In this document: piece after piece, positions 16,683-24,984 of the stretch
How the letters are laid out: each line of letters opens with the position of its first letter
Numbering within the stretch: the first letter of the stretch is position 1
DNA from: Syntrophomonadaceae bacterium
GTDB taxonomy: Bacteria > Bacillota > Dethiobacteria > DTU022 > PWGO01
NCBI GenBank assembly: GCA_003550565.1
Contig: PUKQ01000011.1
Span: forward strand, 1-41,171
Direction of reading: 5' to 3'
Length of the DNA stretch: 41,171 nucleotides
Notes under the pieces: model-generated
Seen by the model: the letters and a program-made list of their open reading frames with translations, nothing else
Databases searched by the model: none
What the model was told of the DNA's origin: nothing
Translations under genes and position numbers: made by a program

Positions 16683-16726
16683 AAAAAAGGCTTAACTGTT
16701 ATTTTTTTGATATGTTAAGCCTTTTT
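16683..16726 (-). terminator. Terminator after the CWB2 gene
   Basis: A 12-13-bp stem (AAAAAGGCTTAAC facing GTTAAGCCTTTTT) can end transcripts on either strand. It lies 75 bases beyond the stop of the CWB2 gene and before the LCP-CWB2 gene, so each of the two probably has its own promoter. Confidence 0.88.
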
Positions 16727-16800
16727 ATTTCGCACATCTTAATGTGGTTGGCGCATGTGAAAACGTCTGTTTAGCCTTGAATGCCGGTTCAGTGCTGAAC

Positions 16801-17829
16801 TTAAGGGCTCTTATCAGGATGCAAGCCTATGTAGATAGCTTCCTCGCAATCTTCACTCACGGCAGCCGTTCCACCCAAGATGTAAGCCATGGTATCTTGG
16901 GTAACAATGGTATAAAAGTAATTAAGTGCAACGGAATCGTCGGTGCGGCCGTGGCAGTATAGAATGGGCGCATCCAACATTCCTCCCAGGTAGCTGCCCG
17001 CCATGGCATCAACTAGGTTTTCATCTAAACCGCCGGCAAATATCACCGTCTCTGGCGGATGAAAGTACTCTTTGGCGACTTCGACGCTGGTTTCAAGGCG
17101 GTTAGCGCCGTAAACACGTCTGGTATCGGGAAGCTTATCTTCGACCTCGTCACTGACCACGGCGGGTCCGCCGATAATTGTAGTTTTGGTAAGTTCCAGT
17201 TCATTCATCACTTCATCGGTTTCTTCAGGTACCCCGTCCGGGCGTACCAGCAGGATAGGTTTTCCACTCGCGGATGCATAGGAACCGATCGTAAGAGCGT
17301 CAGGAATAACAATGCCGCTGACAATAAAAGCTTCATCGCCAAAGTCCTCGTCGAGTTCATCGGCCACCCCCCGGGCAATTTCTGCCGCTGTTTCAAAACG
17401 ATTTTCGCCCTCGTACCTCCTTACATCCATTTCAAAATCTTCATCCAGCCTCTCAAACACCGGTTGCGAGACAGCGGCTTCCCCACCGAGAATAACCGCG
17501 TTTGCTGCGCCGAGCTCAGCGATTGCTTCTTGCGTTCTTCCAGGCAGGTTTTCAGGCATAGTCAGCAGTATGGGCGCATCAAGTGCTCCGGCCAGGGTGC
17601 TTCCGGCCAGGGCATCAAACAGCACATCGCCACGCGCAATAATTACCGTATCAGCCTGATCATATGCATAAAGTGAAATTACTTTGGCCGTTTCAAAGCG
17701 GTCTTCTCCGTATAGGCGGGTTAGCCTATCATAAACATCATTAGCCATGGCAGTCCCGATAAAAGCGGAAATAATAATGGCCATTACCGCCAGGATCAAT
17801 AAAAACCGAAAAATTATTTTTCTCTTCAA
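16801..17829 (-). CDS. Secreted protein with three CWB2 repeats
   Basis: A 342-aa protein with an N-terminal signal or anchor (about 5-27) followed by three CWB2 repeats that fill the rest (first RLYGEDRFETAKVI, second RYEGENRFETAAEIA, third RVYGANRLETSVEVA). No catalytic domain is seen, so it may be a minimal wall-binding or surface-layer protein. The track start lies 30 codons upstream without a ribosome site. TTG 17829 lies 9 bases from GGAGG and gives a basic N-terminus (LKRKIIFRF), as expected for a signal. Its repeats resemble those of the LCP-CWB2 protein in order, so the two genes may share ancestry through duplication. Confidence 0.88.
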   Translation of the reverse strand: MKRKIIFRFLLILAVMAIIISAFIGTAMANDVYDRLTRLYGEDRFETAKVISLYAYDQADTVIIARGDVLFDALAGSTLAGALDAPILLTMPENLPGRTQEAIAELGAANAVILGGEAAVSQPVFERLDEDFEMDVRRYEGENRFETAAEIARGVADELDEDFGDEAFIVSGIVIPDALTIGSYASASGKPILLVRPDGVPEETDEVMNELELTKTTIIGGPAVVSDEVEDKLPDTRRVYGANRLETSVEVAKEYFHPPETVIFAGGLDENLVDAMAGSYLGGMLDAPILYCHGRTDDSVALNYFYTIVTQDTMAYILGGTAAVSEDCEEAIYIGLHPDKSP

Positions 17830-18077
17830 TTGCCTCACCCTCCATATAATAGATTTATTAATTGATCTGCCCAGGTTTAAGTAAAAAGACAATTCTCTTA
17901 AGTGGGTTGTTGCAACCATACCACATCCCTTTTAAAAAATATATAAAAAATAATAATTGCTGCATTTGAAGTTATGTAGGGTTATGTGTTTGTAAAAAAC
18001 TATTATTCTATAAACATGCCTAAAAGTCCTGCTAAATTTCAAAAATCAAAATTTTGGGAAAGATTAGGGCATATTTC

Positions 18078-18140
18078 AATAATTCTTAATGTGTTCTCAA
18101 ATTATCATCCTTAAATTTTTAATAATTCTTAATGTGTCCC
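18078..18140. repeat. Direct repeat AATAATTCTTAATGTGT
   Basis: The same 17 bases occur at 18078-18094 and 18121-18137. The second copy continues into CCCC. The core TTAATGTGTCC recurs downstream at 18919-18929, and inverted at 18717-18727. The rest of 17830-18206 is AT-rich with no gene that I can support. Confidence 0.8.
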
Positions 18141-18206
18141 CATGTTATCAGTAATATATGCTATCCTGTAATAAAGAAAAGTGGCAGGTAAGGAGAGTTG
18201 CACAGG

Positions 18207-18698
18207 TTGGAAACCCCTGAATTTATTCTACCCATAGCCGAAACATTTAATTATTTGACCGTTAAATACGGATTGTTAGGAATAGCTCTTTCTATGACAG
18301 CTGAAAATGTAGGTGTGCCTTTTGCATCAAGTGTTGTTGTTTTAACGGCAGGGCAATTGATAATGACGGGAGAGGTATCATGGGCTCTGGTTATACTGCT
18401 TTCAACGATGGGAATAGTTGTAGGGAGCATAATCAGTTATTTGATTGGTTATTTTGGGAGGAATATGATAAAGCGAAAAATGAATAAGTTCAGCGAATTT
18501 TTTAGCCGCTATGGTAAGTATTCCATATTTATGGCTCAATTGTATGGCACTAGCCGCACATTTATTTCTTTGCCTGCTGGATTATCCCGAATGAAATTTC
18601 TTCAATTTACAATATATACAGCGCTAGGGGGGCTGGTTTTTAGCTCAGGATTAGTGTTTTTTAGCTTTATCGTTTATCAAACTGTTGACTTCCTATAA
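18207..18698 (+). CDS. DedA/SNARE-associated family membrane protein
   Basis: A protein of about 163 aa with about four hydrophobic segments. The stretch YGLLGIALSMTAENVGVPF matches the conserved entry region of DedA proteins (normally E-x-x-x-P-x-P). The second half, with YFGRNMIKRKMNKF, GKYSIFMAQLYGTSRTF and LPAGLSRMKFLQF, matches their second conserved block, including the arginine-rich part. DedA proteins act in membrane homeostasis and are thought to flip lipids such as undecaprenyl phosphate. It is a little shorter than the usual 190-220 aa. The track start TTG 18198 touches the ribosome site TAAGGAGAG; TTG 18207 is better placed. It lies between two copies of the TTAATGTGTCC repeat. 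Confidence 0.85.
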   Translation: METPEFILPIAETFNYLTVKYGLLGIALSMTAENVGVPFASSVVVLTAGQLIMTGEVSWALVILLSTMGIVVGSIISYLIGYFGRNMIKRKMNKFSEFFSRYGKYSIFMAQLYGTSRTFISLPAGLSRMKFLQFTIYTALGGLVFSSGLVFFSFIVYQTVDFL

Positions 18699-18715
18699 AT
18701 GCTTATAATAATTTC

Positions 18716-18762
18716 TGGACACATTAAAAAATATTAGGTTTATGTGTCCACGTATTTTTTTA
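18716..18762 (+). terminator. Hairpin terminator after the DedA gene
   Basis: TGGACACAT pairs with ATGTGTCCA across a 17-base loop and is followed by CGTATTTTTTT. It begins 18 bases after the stop codon. The same sequence is also one end of the repeat element described at 18717-18929. Confidence 0.75.
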
Positions 18763-18929
18763 AGCATTCATTTATGCACTTCCATGTATCTTTCGGATCA
18801 CGCTTTTCCGGTCTGAAATTCAAAACAAACTCTTTTTCTACATCAGTACGAAGCTTTGTCTTCCAAAAAACAAACCTGAACAAACAGGATTAAGTTCAAT
18901 TAATCGGACAGCTAACTATTAATGTGTCC
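18717..18929. mobile_element. Small element with 11-bp inverted ends, possibly an IS remnant
   Basis: GGACACATTAA at 18717-18727 is repeated perfectly inverted at 18919-18929, enclosing 213 bp. Inside, the minus strand has an open frame of about 49 codons (about 18740-18888) without a start, ending KCINECLKKYVDT and a stop right at the repeat. I do not recognise this peptide. Further direct copies of the end sequence lie at 18129. The layout fits a deleted insertion sequence or a MITE-like element. No target-site duplication is evident. Confidence 0.5.
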
Positions 18930-18959
18930 CGAAAGATTTCTGATTGCTTTAATCCATAA

Positions 18960-18988
18960 TTGCAAAATTTAGACGATTATTATATAAT
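18960..18988 (+). promoter_or_regulatory. Sigma-A-type promoter of the nitroreductase gene
   Basis: TTGCAA, a 17-base spacer and a perfect TATAAT. The expected start of transcription (about 18995) leaves only about 25 bases of leader before the coding region. Confidence 0.7.
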
Positions 18989-19020
18989 CTTGTCGCTTAT
19001 GGAATCAGGAGGTGAGTTTC

Positions 19021-19857
19021 ATAATTAAAGTAATAAGAAAACGCAAGTCCGTAAGAACATATACCGGGGAGGATCTAAAGGAAGAAACACTACTTAAGAT
19101 CGGTGAAATAGTAAAGTCTTTTAACCGTGGTCCTTTTGGTAATGAAATAAGATTTTCCTTGTTGGATTTTAAAGATATGAAAAAGGACGATATTAAACCG
19201 CCGGGCACTTATGGCATTATCAGGGGAGCAAATCTTTTCATTGCCGGAGCGGTGGTGGATAGCCCAAAAGCTATGGAAGATTTTGGCTATTGCATGGAAA
19301 GGGTTATTCTTGCACTTACTGAATTAGGCCTGGGAACATGCTGGATGGCCGGGACCTTCCAAAGAGGCGCATTTGCCAGGGAAATAAACCTTGCCGAAAA
19401 TGAGTTGCTTCCTGCAATTACTCCCGTGGGTTACAACAAAGACAAGAGGTCTTTTGTGGATCGTTCGCTGAGGGTTCTTGGGGGGTCCGATAATAGAAAA
19501 AAATGGGAGGAACTCTTCTTCCTGAATGATATTAACACTCCCCTGCAAAAGCAAGATGCGGGAGATTACCTTGATATTATTGAATCGGTAAGGCTGGGCC
19601 CTTCGGCATCTAATAGGCAGCCCTGGAGAATTATAAAAGAGAATAACCAAAACGTATTTCATTTTTACCTTAAAAGGACAAAAGGTTACCCCGCTAAGAT
19701 AGGCAAAGTAAAAGTACAGAATATAGATATGGGAATAGCCCTATGCCATTTTGATCTTGCTGCCGCTGAGATGGGAAAGCAAGGTAAATGGATTAATAAT
19801 AAACCGGCGGTGGATCTTAGAGAAATGGAATATATAGCAACCTGGTCTGAATATTGA
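19021..19857 (+). CDS. Nitroreductase family protein (TM1586-like)
   Basis: A protein of about 278 aa of the FMN-dependent nitroreductase superfamily. It starts with IRKRKSVRTY (phosphate-binding arginines) and has a second half with IESVRLGPSASNRQPWRI, the usual FMN-site motif. GLGTCWMAGTF is the middle motif. The order suggests the two-lobed, single-chain layout of the TM1586-type family. The physiological substrate is unknown. The track start GTG 19012 overlaps its own ribosome site AGGAGGTG (19007-19014) and has no other site in front. ATA 19021 lies exactly 8 bases from GGAGG and ATT 19024 lies 11, so a non-standard start is likely. It is probably monocistronic. Confidence 0.88.
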   Translation: MIKVIRKRKSVRTYTGEDLKEETLLKIGEIVKSFNRGPFGNEIRFSLLDFKDMKKDDIKPPGTYGIIRGANLFIAGAVVDSPKAMEDFGYCMERVILALTELGLGTCWMAGTFQRGAFAREINLAENELLPAITPVGYNKDKRSFVDRSLRVLGGSDNRKKWEELFFLNDINTPLQKQDAGDYLDIIESVRLGPSASNRQPWRIIKENNQNVFHFYLKRTKGYPAKIGKVKVQNIDMGIALCHFDLAAAEMGKQGKWINNKPAVDLREMEYIATWSEY

Positions 19858-20143
19858 AAAACAAATATCTGGAGTGGGGGGATCTCCAATTTGTTCTGCC
19901 GGGGTAAGATGTGATACATGCCATCATGGTTGTTTGCAGGTTCTTTCTTGCAAGCGCCTTTATTAACGCCCTTTCTGCCATCAGGAGTGGTTAGAGGAGT
20001 GTGTAGCATGGTTGTATATAGAAGTATTAATTATTTAAACTACAGTTAGTTGGCATTCAATGTTTTCCAAAATGTTTAATGATAATTATAATGTATGACC
20101 GCAGGCTAATGGTCAATTACTGGGAGAGGGAAGGCACAATAGA

Positions 20144-21037
20144 ATGACAAAAAAAAGGAATGTGCTAGAAAAGTCAAAAACCGTGAGTATGGTATCAGAT
20201 ATGAACATCAGCAGTATGGTTGTAACCGGTGCCGGCTCCGGCCTGGGAAGATCAATTTCCCTGGTTTTTGCCAGGGCGGGATGTGTTGTTGGTGCTGCCG
20301 ATATTAATCTGGCAACGGCAGAAGAAACGGTTCGGCTGATTAAAGAAGCCGGGGGAAATGCCTTGGCTTTTCACGTGGATGTCAGTGATCCTGTAAGTGT
20401 GGAAAAAATGGCGACTTACTTTTACCAAGAATGGGGCCGTGTTGATCTTATGGTAAACAATGCGGGTATCGCCAACGTGGGGTTGGTAGGTGAAGTAACG
20501 CCTGATGACTGGAAACAAATTATTGACATCAATCAGCTTGGTATGATCTACGGTTGCCACACTTTTATTCCTCGCATGAAAAAGCAGGGAGGTGGTCATA
20601 TAGTTAATGTGGCCTCTGCCGGAGGTTTGATATGCTTGCCCCAAATGTCTCCCTACAATGTTTCAAAGGCAGCTGTGATTGCCCTTTCCGAAACCCTGAA
20701 GCAGGAACTTGCTTCCTTTAATATTCATATCACCGTATTATGTCCTTCTTTTTTTAAAACCAATTTAACCGATGAAATGAAATATACAGATAAATTCCAG
20801 CTGGAGTTCACCGGGGCTGCTTTTAATAATGCCAGGATTACCTCCGATATGGTTGCGGAATCTTTGCTGAAGGCAGTGCGGAAAAGAAAACTGTACTGCA
20901 TACCCCAGTTTCCCGCTAAAAGCCTGTGGTTTTTAAAACGCATGATGCCTTCTGTCTATCACGGAGGCATGGCCTTAGTCTACCGAAGCGGAGGGGAAAG
21001 ATTGGCTTTATGGCTTGCTAAGAAAGGACTGGTTTAA
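20144..21037 (+). CDS. Short-chain dehydrogenase/reductase
   Basis: A 297-aa classical SDR. The NAD(P)-binding motif VVTGAGSGLGRS comes after an unusual 26-residue N-terminal extension. NNAG, the catalytic serine in NVASAGG and the YNVSK pair (Tyr and Lys) are intact. The aspartate in AADINL at the end of the second strand favours NAD(H). Near the C-terminus, KSLWFLKRMMPSVYHGG suggests a membrane-associated tail, seen in SDRs that act on lipophilic compounds. The substrate is unknown. The ATG start follows GGGAGAGGGAAGG at about 12 bases. A truncated DUF1254/DUF1214 gene follows 26 bases later on the same strand. Confidence 0.92.
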   Translation: MTKKRNVLEKSKTVSMVSDMNISSMVVTGAGSGLGRSISLVFARAGCVVGAADINLATAEETVRLIKEAGGNALAFHVDVSDPVSVEKMATYFYQEWGRVDLMVNNAGIANVGLVGEVTPDDWKQIIDINQLGMIYGCHTFIPRMKKQGGGHIVNVASAGGLICLPQMSPYNVSKAAVIALSETLKQELASFNIHITVLCPSFFKTNLTDEMKYTDKFQLEFTGAAFNNARITSDMVAESLLKAVRKRKLYCIPQFPAKSLWFLKRMMPSVYHGGMALVYRSGGERLALWLAKKGLV

Positions 21038-21063
21038 AAGCTCTACCTTATGTAGTAGCTAAT

Positions 21064-21588
21064 ATGGATCCGTATGAGTTTTTTGAACGTCTTGCCCACC
21101 TGATGAAAGACAACCCTCCGGCACTTGAAGACGTGCCTATACTTGATCAATTAGCCATTGCCGGAATAAGCCCGGGGGAAGATTACGATTTGGAGGAGTT
21201 TGGCTTTATTGCCCGTGTAGCTGTTAAACTGGGTGTCAGAATGGCAAGAGGGATGCTTGATGAGGCTGTAAGTGAAGGAGGAGCGGCAACGCAGGAGGGC
21301 TGGGAACTAAATGATAGTTTTGATGTCATGGGATCACTGGATCAGGTGAAGAACCGTAACGACTGGTCAGCTGTCCTTGAAAATATGGGAGATTACGGTG
21401 TTAATTATGCTTTCCGAGCAGGTGTTGCCTTAATAGGCTTAGGGGCAAACCTGCCGGAAGATGCAGTTTATTATAATACCGGTATTGACAAGGACGGTAA
21501 TCCTTTGGATTCCGATAAAAGCTATATCATGCATTTTTTCCTATTTTTAAACATAGCTTTTATTGATCGGGGTGAAGAGGTGTGTTAA
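21064..21588 (+). pseudogene. Truncated DUF1254/DUF1214 protein
   Basis: The 174-aa frame begins in what looks like the middle of a DUF1254-containing protein (DPYEFFERLAHLMKDNPP, then LDQLAIAGISPGEDYD). It runs into the start of DUF1214 (NTGIDKDGNPLDSDKSYIMHF) and then diverges into FLFLNIAFIDRG and a stop. Full-length family members are normally about 450 aa. Both the N-terminal DUF1254 core and the C-terminal half of DUF1214 are missing, and no continuation is seen before the glycyl radical enzyme. I see no ribosome site before ATG 21064. It is best read as an internally preserved fragment. It could still be translated by coupling from the SDR gene, 26 bases upstream. Confidence 0.65.
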
Positions 21589-21667
21589 AATATGAATGAA
21601 ATTTCATACTTATTTGGCAATTTTTTTTATGATATCAGTTGCCGCATGATGAGAAAGAGGTGTCTTT

Positions 21668-24154
21668 ATGCAGGAGCATACCCGATTGCACCGGGAGCGT
21701 ATACTTGCGGCTCCTTATAGTATTTGTATTGAACGAGCTCGTTATTACACCCACTCTTTTCGTGCCACCGAGGGTGAACATCCTGCTATACGCGCCGCCA
21801 AGGCTTTTGCCCATACCCTGGATAATATGAGTATTTATATATTGGATGAAGAAAAGATTGCAGGGAACAGGGCTTCTAAGCCATTGGCGGTGGTTATCCC
21901 CGTGGAGCGGGGTGATATTAATTCAGTGCTCGAGCTTGACCTGGACTTATTAACCGGGCGTGAACAAAACCCATTTCATATAACCGAAAAAGACAAGCAG
22001 GAACTGTTTGAAGAGATACTCCCTTACTGGCGTGGTAGAACCCTGGCAGACCGAAAAAAAACACTGTTTAAGGAGAACGGGTTATACTTTTCCCTGGCTA
22101 TGGACCCGGTTAGCCTGTATCGGCGCAGGAAAAGCTTGGATATGCGTAAAATATGGAACTTTTTAAAGACGCAACGCAGTATTCCAAAGAAAGTAGATTA
22201 TGCTCTGAAAGGATCGGAAGGACTGCTTTTTAACAACCCGGCCTTATTAACCAATGTTTTTGATACCCAGGGGCATTTGATCTTAGGACACAAAAATATA
22301 CTGCAGAAAGGTTTTCATGGGATAAAAGAAGAAGCTGAAACTGCCATAGATGAGAGTGACAGAGAAAGCCTTGCTTTCTATAAAGCTGTTATTATTAGTT
22401 GTGAAGCAATGCAACGCTTTGCGGAGAGATATGCCACCATGGCTGACCAGTTAGCTCAGGAATCTGCTGATGCTGACAGGAGGGAGGAGCTTAAGCGGAT
22501 TGCCGCTCAATGTAGGCATGTGCCTTATTATCCACCCCGCACGTTCCATGAAGCCGTGCAGGCTATGTGGTTGACCCAGGTGGCAGCTCACGTATCTTAC
22601 GGGACGGTGGGAATTTTTGCAACGGGGAGGATTGACCAGCACTTATATCCTTATTTTGCCGCTGACAAGGCGGAAAGGAATATTACTGATGCAGAGGCTA
22701 TAGCTTCTCTGGAAGAGCTGCTTCTTAAGTTAAGCTGTGGTATGCTGCTTATCCCCATGGTAGGCAAAAATACCGGTAGTGAAATGGGGAGTGATATTGC
22801 TTCTCCTACCATTGGAGGCTTAAACCGCCGGGGTGAAGATGCGGTCAATGAAGTGTCTTATCTGGTTCTGAATGCATTTAATAATATCAAATCCATGGCC
22901 AATAGTTTTACTATTCGCCTTTCTAACCAGAATCCTCCTGAATTCTGGCACAAAGCACTGAAGACTTACTGCTACACGTCCGGTGCGGCTCTTTACAATG
23001 ATGAAATAACGGTCAAGGCTTTGCAGCAATGCGGCTACAGCCGGGAGGACGCTCATGATTACGGGGTAATTGGATGCGTAGAGCCAACGGGTGACGGAGA
23101 TACATTTGGGTGTACCTCAGGTAATGATCTTTCCATCGTGGCAGCTTTGGAAATGGCCCTATTGGACGGACATTTGCATATCATGGGGAAAAAGATAGGC
23201 CCCAGTACCGGAAATCCCCGCACTTTTAAAAGTTTTACGGAGTTCTGGGAAGCATTCCAAAAACAACTTTCCTTCTTGATCCGGGTGGTGGCCAGAGGGG
23301 TAAATTTGAAGGATGAAGCTTACCGCGAGGGTTTTCCTAATCCTTATGTTTCATCAACTCTTAGCGGATGTTTAGAAAACGGACGGGATATGACCGCTGG
23401 AGGGGCAAAATATAATTTTGAATCTATAGGTGGGCGAGGAATTGGAACCACAGTTGATTCCCTTGTAGCGATAAAATATTTTGTTTATGACCGGCAGGAA
23501 ATATCTATGGACCAACTTTTACGAGCTTTGGAACGTAACTTCAAAGGAGAGGAAAAAATGAGGTCTATTTTAGAGACAAAAGGACCTAAATATGGTTGTG
23601 GCAACGACTATGCCGATGACTTAGCCCGCGAGGTTACGGAATATTTCTGCCGGGAGGTTTCCAGCCAAATTAATATCCACGGTAAACCTTTCCGGCCGGG
23701 TTTCTTTTCGTATGGCATGCATGTATTGGATGGTTTATTGTTGGGAGCAACGCCAAACGGCAGGCGGGCCGGTGAACCTATTAGCAACAGTTTCAGTCCT
23801 TCCAACGGCTCGGAGCTAAATGGCCCTACAGGAGTGCTCCGTTCTGTAGCTGCAAATGACCACACACTCATTTCCAATGGCTGTGCCCTGAATCTCCGGT
23901 TGTCACCTTATATGTTTAGGGAAGAAGAGCAGGTAGATAAAAGCCGGGCCCTGGTGCAGTCTTTCTTTAATATGGGTGGTATGGAGATACAGTTTAATGT
24001 GGTGGATAATGCTACGCTGAGAGAAGCCCAGCAAAACCCTGCATCTTACCGAGATTTAGTAGTCAGGGTTTCGGGTTATTCGGCTTTCTTTACTGACTTG
24101 GGACGCCCCCTACAAGACGAAATTATCAGCAGGACAGAGTTTACTTCCTTCTAA
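21668..24154 (+). CDS. Glycyl radical enzyme, dehydratase/lyase-like clade
   Basis: An 828-aa pyruvate-formate-lyase-fold enzyme. The thiyl cysteine lies in IGCVEPTGDG (C470), and the glycyl radical loop is RVSGYSAFF (G803). GCVEP, with glutamate two residues after the cysteine, is typical of glycerol/propanediol dehydratase, choline lyase, hydroxyproline dehydratase and isethionate lyase, and argues against true pyruvate formate-lyase. The residues after the motif (TGDGDTFGCTSGND) differ from the characterised groups I remember, so the substrate is open. The enzyme needs a radical-SAM activase, and none is encoded in this window. ATG 21668 follows AGAGGTG. It is oxygen-sensitive by family, in keeping with an anaerobe. 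Confidence 0.92.
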   Translation: MQEHTRLHRERILAAPYSICIERARYYTHSFRATEGEHPAIRAAKAFAHTLDNMSIYILDEEKIAGNRASKPLAVVIPVERGDINSVLELDLDLLTGREQNPFHITEKDKQELFEEILPYWRGRTLADRKKTLFKENGLYFSLAMDPVSLYRRRKSLDMRKIWNFLKTQRSIPKKVDYALKGSEGLLFNNPALLTNVFDTQGHLILGHKNILQKGFHGIKEEAETAIDESDRESLAFYKAVIISCEAMQRFAERYATMADQLAQESADADRREELKRIAAQCRHVPYYPPRTFHEAVQAMWLTQVAAHVSYGTVGIFATGRIDQHLYPYFAADKAERNITDAEAIASLEELLLKLSCGMLLIPMVGKNTGSEMGSDIASPTIGGLNRRGEDAVNEVSYLVLNAFNNIKSMANSFTIRLSNQNPPEFWHKALKTYCYTSGAALYNDEITVKALQQCGYSREDAHDYGVIGCVEPTGDGDTFGCTSGNDLSIVAALEMALLDGHLHIMGKKIGPSTGNPRTFKSFTEFWEAFQKQLSFLIRVVARGVNLKDEAYREGFPNPYVSSTLSGCLENGRDMTAGGAKYNFESIGGRGIGTTVDSLVAIKYFVYDRQEISMDQLLRALERNFKGEEKMRSILETKGPKYGCGNDYADDLAREVTEYFCREVSSQINIHGKPFRPGFFSYGMHVLDGLLLGATPNGRRAGEPISNSFSPSNGSELNGPTGVLRSVAANDHTLISNGCALNLRLSPYMFREEEQVDKSRALVQSFFNMGGMEIQFNVVDNATLREAQQNPASYRDLVVRVSGYSAFFTDLGRPLQDEIISRTEFTSF

Positions 24155-24211
24155 AAATTTTTTACCCGATTGTTTTGCTATTCCATAAGGTGCTGCAAAG
24201 GTATTTCTTGG

Positions 24212-24240
24212 TTGACAATTTAGAACCGGAACAATAAAAT
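24212..24240 (+). promoter_or_regulatory. Strong sigma-A-type promoter before the zinc-ribbon gene
   Basis: A perfect TTGACA, a 17-base spacer and TAAAAT (5 of 6), ending 48 bases before ATG 24289. It makes the next gene independent of the glycyl radical enzyme gene. Confidence 0.75.
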
Positions 24241-24288
24241 TACCTTAGATTAGCGAGAGATTTTATGTAGACAAGGGGAAAAAAGCAT

Positions 24289-24693
24289 ATGGAGGAGAAA
24301 GAAAAATTAACTTACAGTACTGAAATATATACCGCATTAAGGTTAATAAAAAAAAAGTTTGAAGCGGCTGGCCTGGAACTTGACAGGCGGTACTTAGACT
24401 ATTTTGGCGAGATGTGTCCGCGCTGTGGCGGCGCATTTAAGGTCTACCGGAACGAGGTAAAAGATGTGGCAACGGTATCTGCTTTTTTGAATATGGAGCA
24501 ACAGAAAGGAATTGCTTATTGCCTATGTAAAAAATGTGTCAAAGAGTTCTCTACGTATACTGCCTCAAAAGATGCGGAAGTAACTGAGAGGCGAATTTTT
24601 GAAAAGGTCCCCGATTTAAAGCGATCGCAGAAACCGAGCCGAAAGGAGATTGAACTGGAAAAACGGATACTCAAGAAAATTTACGGTTTTTAA
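24289..24693 (+). CDS. Unknown protein with CxxC zinc-ribbon motifs
   Basis: I do not recognise this 134-aa protein. It has a helical N-terminus (about 1-40), then MCPRCGGAF (C43 and C46) and, about 40 residues later, YCLCKKCVKEF. This could build one four-cysteine zinc site. A charged C-terminus follows, rich in K, R and E (KPSRKEIELEKRILKKIYGF). There is no signal or membrane segment, so it is probably cytoplasmic. The start ATG lies about 9 bases after a weak AAGGGGAA. A good promoter lies directly upstream. A nucleic-acid-binding role is possible, but nothing in the sequence proves it. Confidence 0.8.
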   Translation: MEEKEKLTYSTEIYTALRLIKKKFEAAGLELDRRYLDYFGEMCPRCGGAFKVYRNEVKDVATVSAFLNMEQQKGIAYCLCKKCVKEFSTYTASKDAEVTERRIFEKVPDLKRSQKPSRKEIELEKRILKKIYGF

Positions 24694-24984
24694 CCTCAAT
24701 TTTAGATATTCTGTTAACCAGAGGAGCGATAAAACCTCCGATACTATAAAATTTTCTCTCTGTTATTTTTAGGGAATTAAAATTCTTGAGCTACTACTCA
24801 TATGTGGAAACCTGGCGTGTTGCGCATTTTGCCATATCAGCTGGTAAGATAAACCGGATGAATAATAATATGGTAACGAGATGTAGTGCGCTAGAAACCG
24901 ATTCCTAAATACCTTGATTCATAGTGTGCTAAATTCATAGTTAAAGATACTGGCTTTGATTAATTGAAGGGATGATTTACTTAA

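Noticed and set aside
17059-17676. 205-aa plus-strand ORF opposite the CWB2 gene
   Set aside because: It is a shadow of the repeat-rich CWB2 coding strand, with no start signals of its own.
19918-20049. Possible 43-codon frame in the gap before the SDR gene
   Set aside because: It has no convincing ribosome site and the peptide matches nothing known to me.
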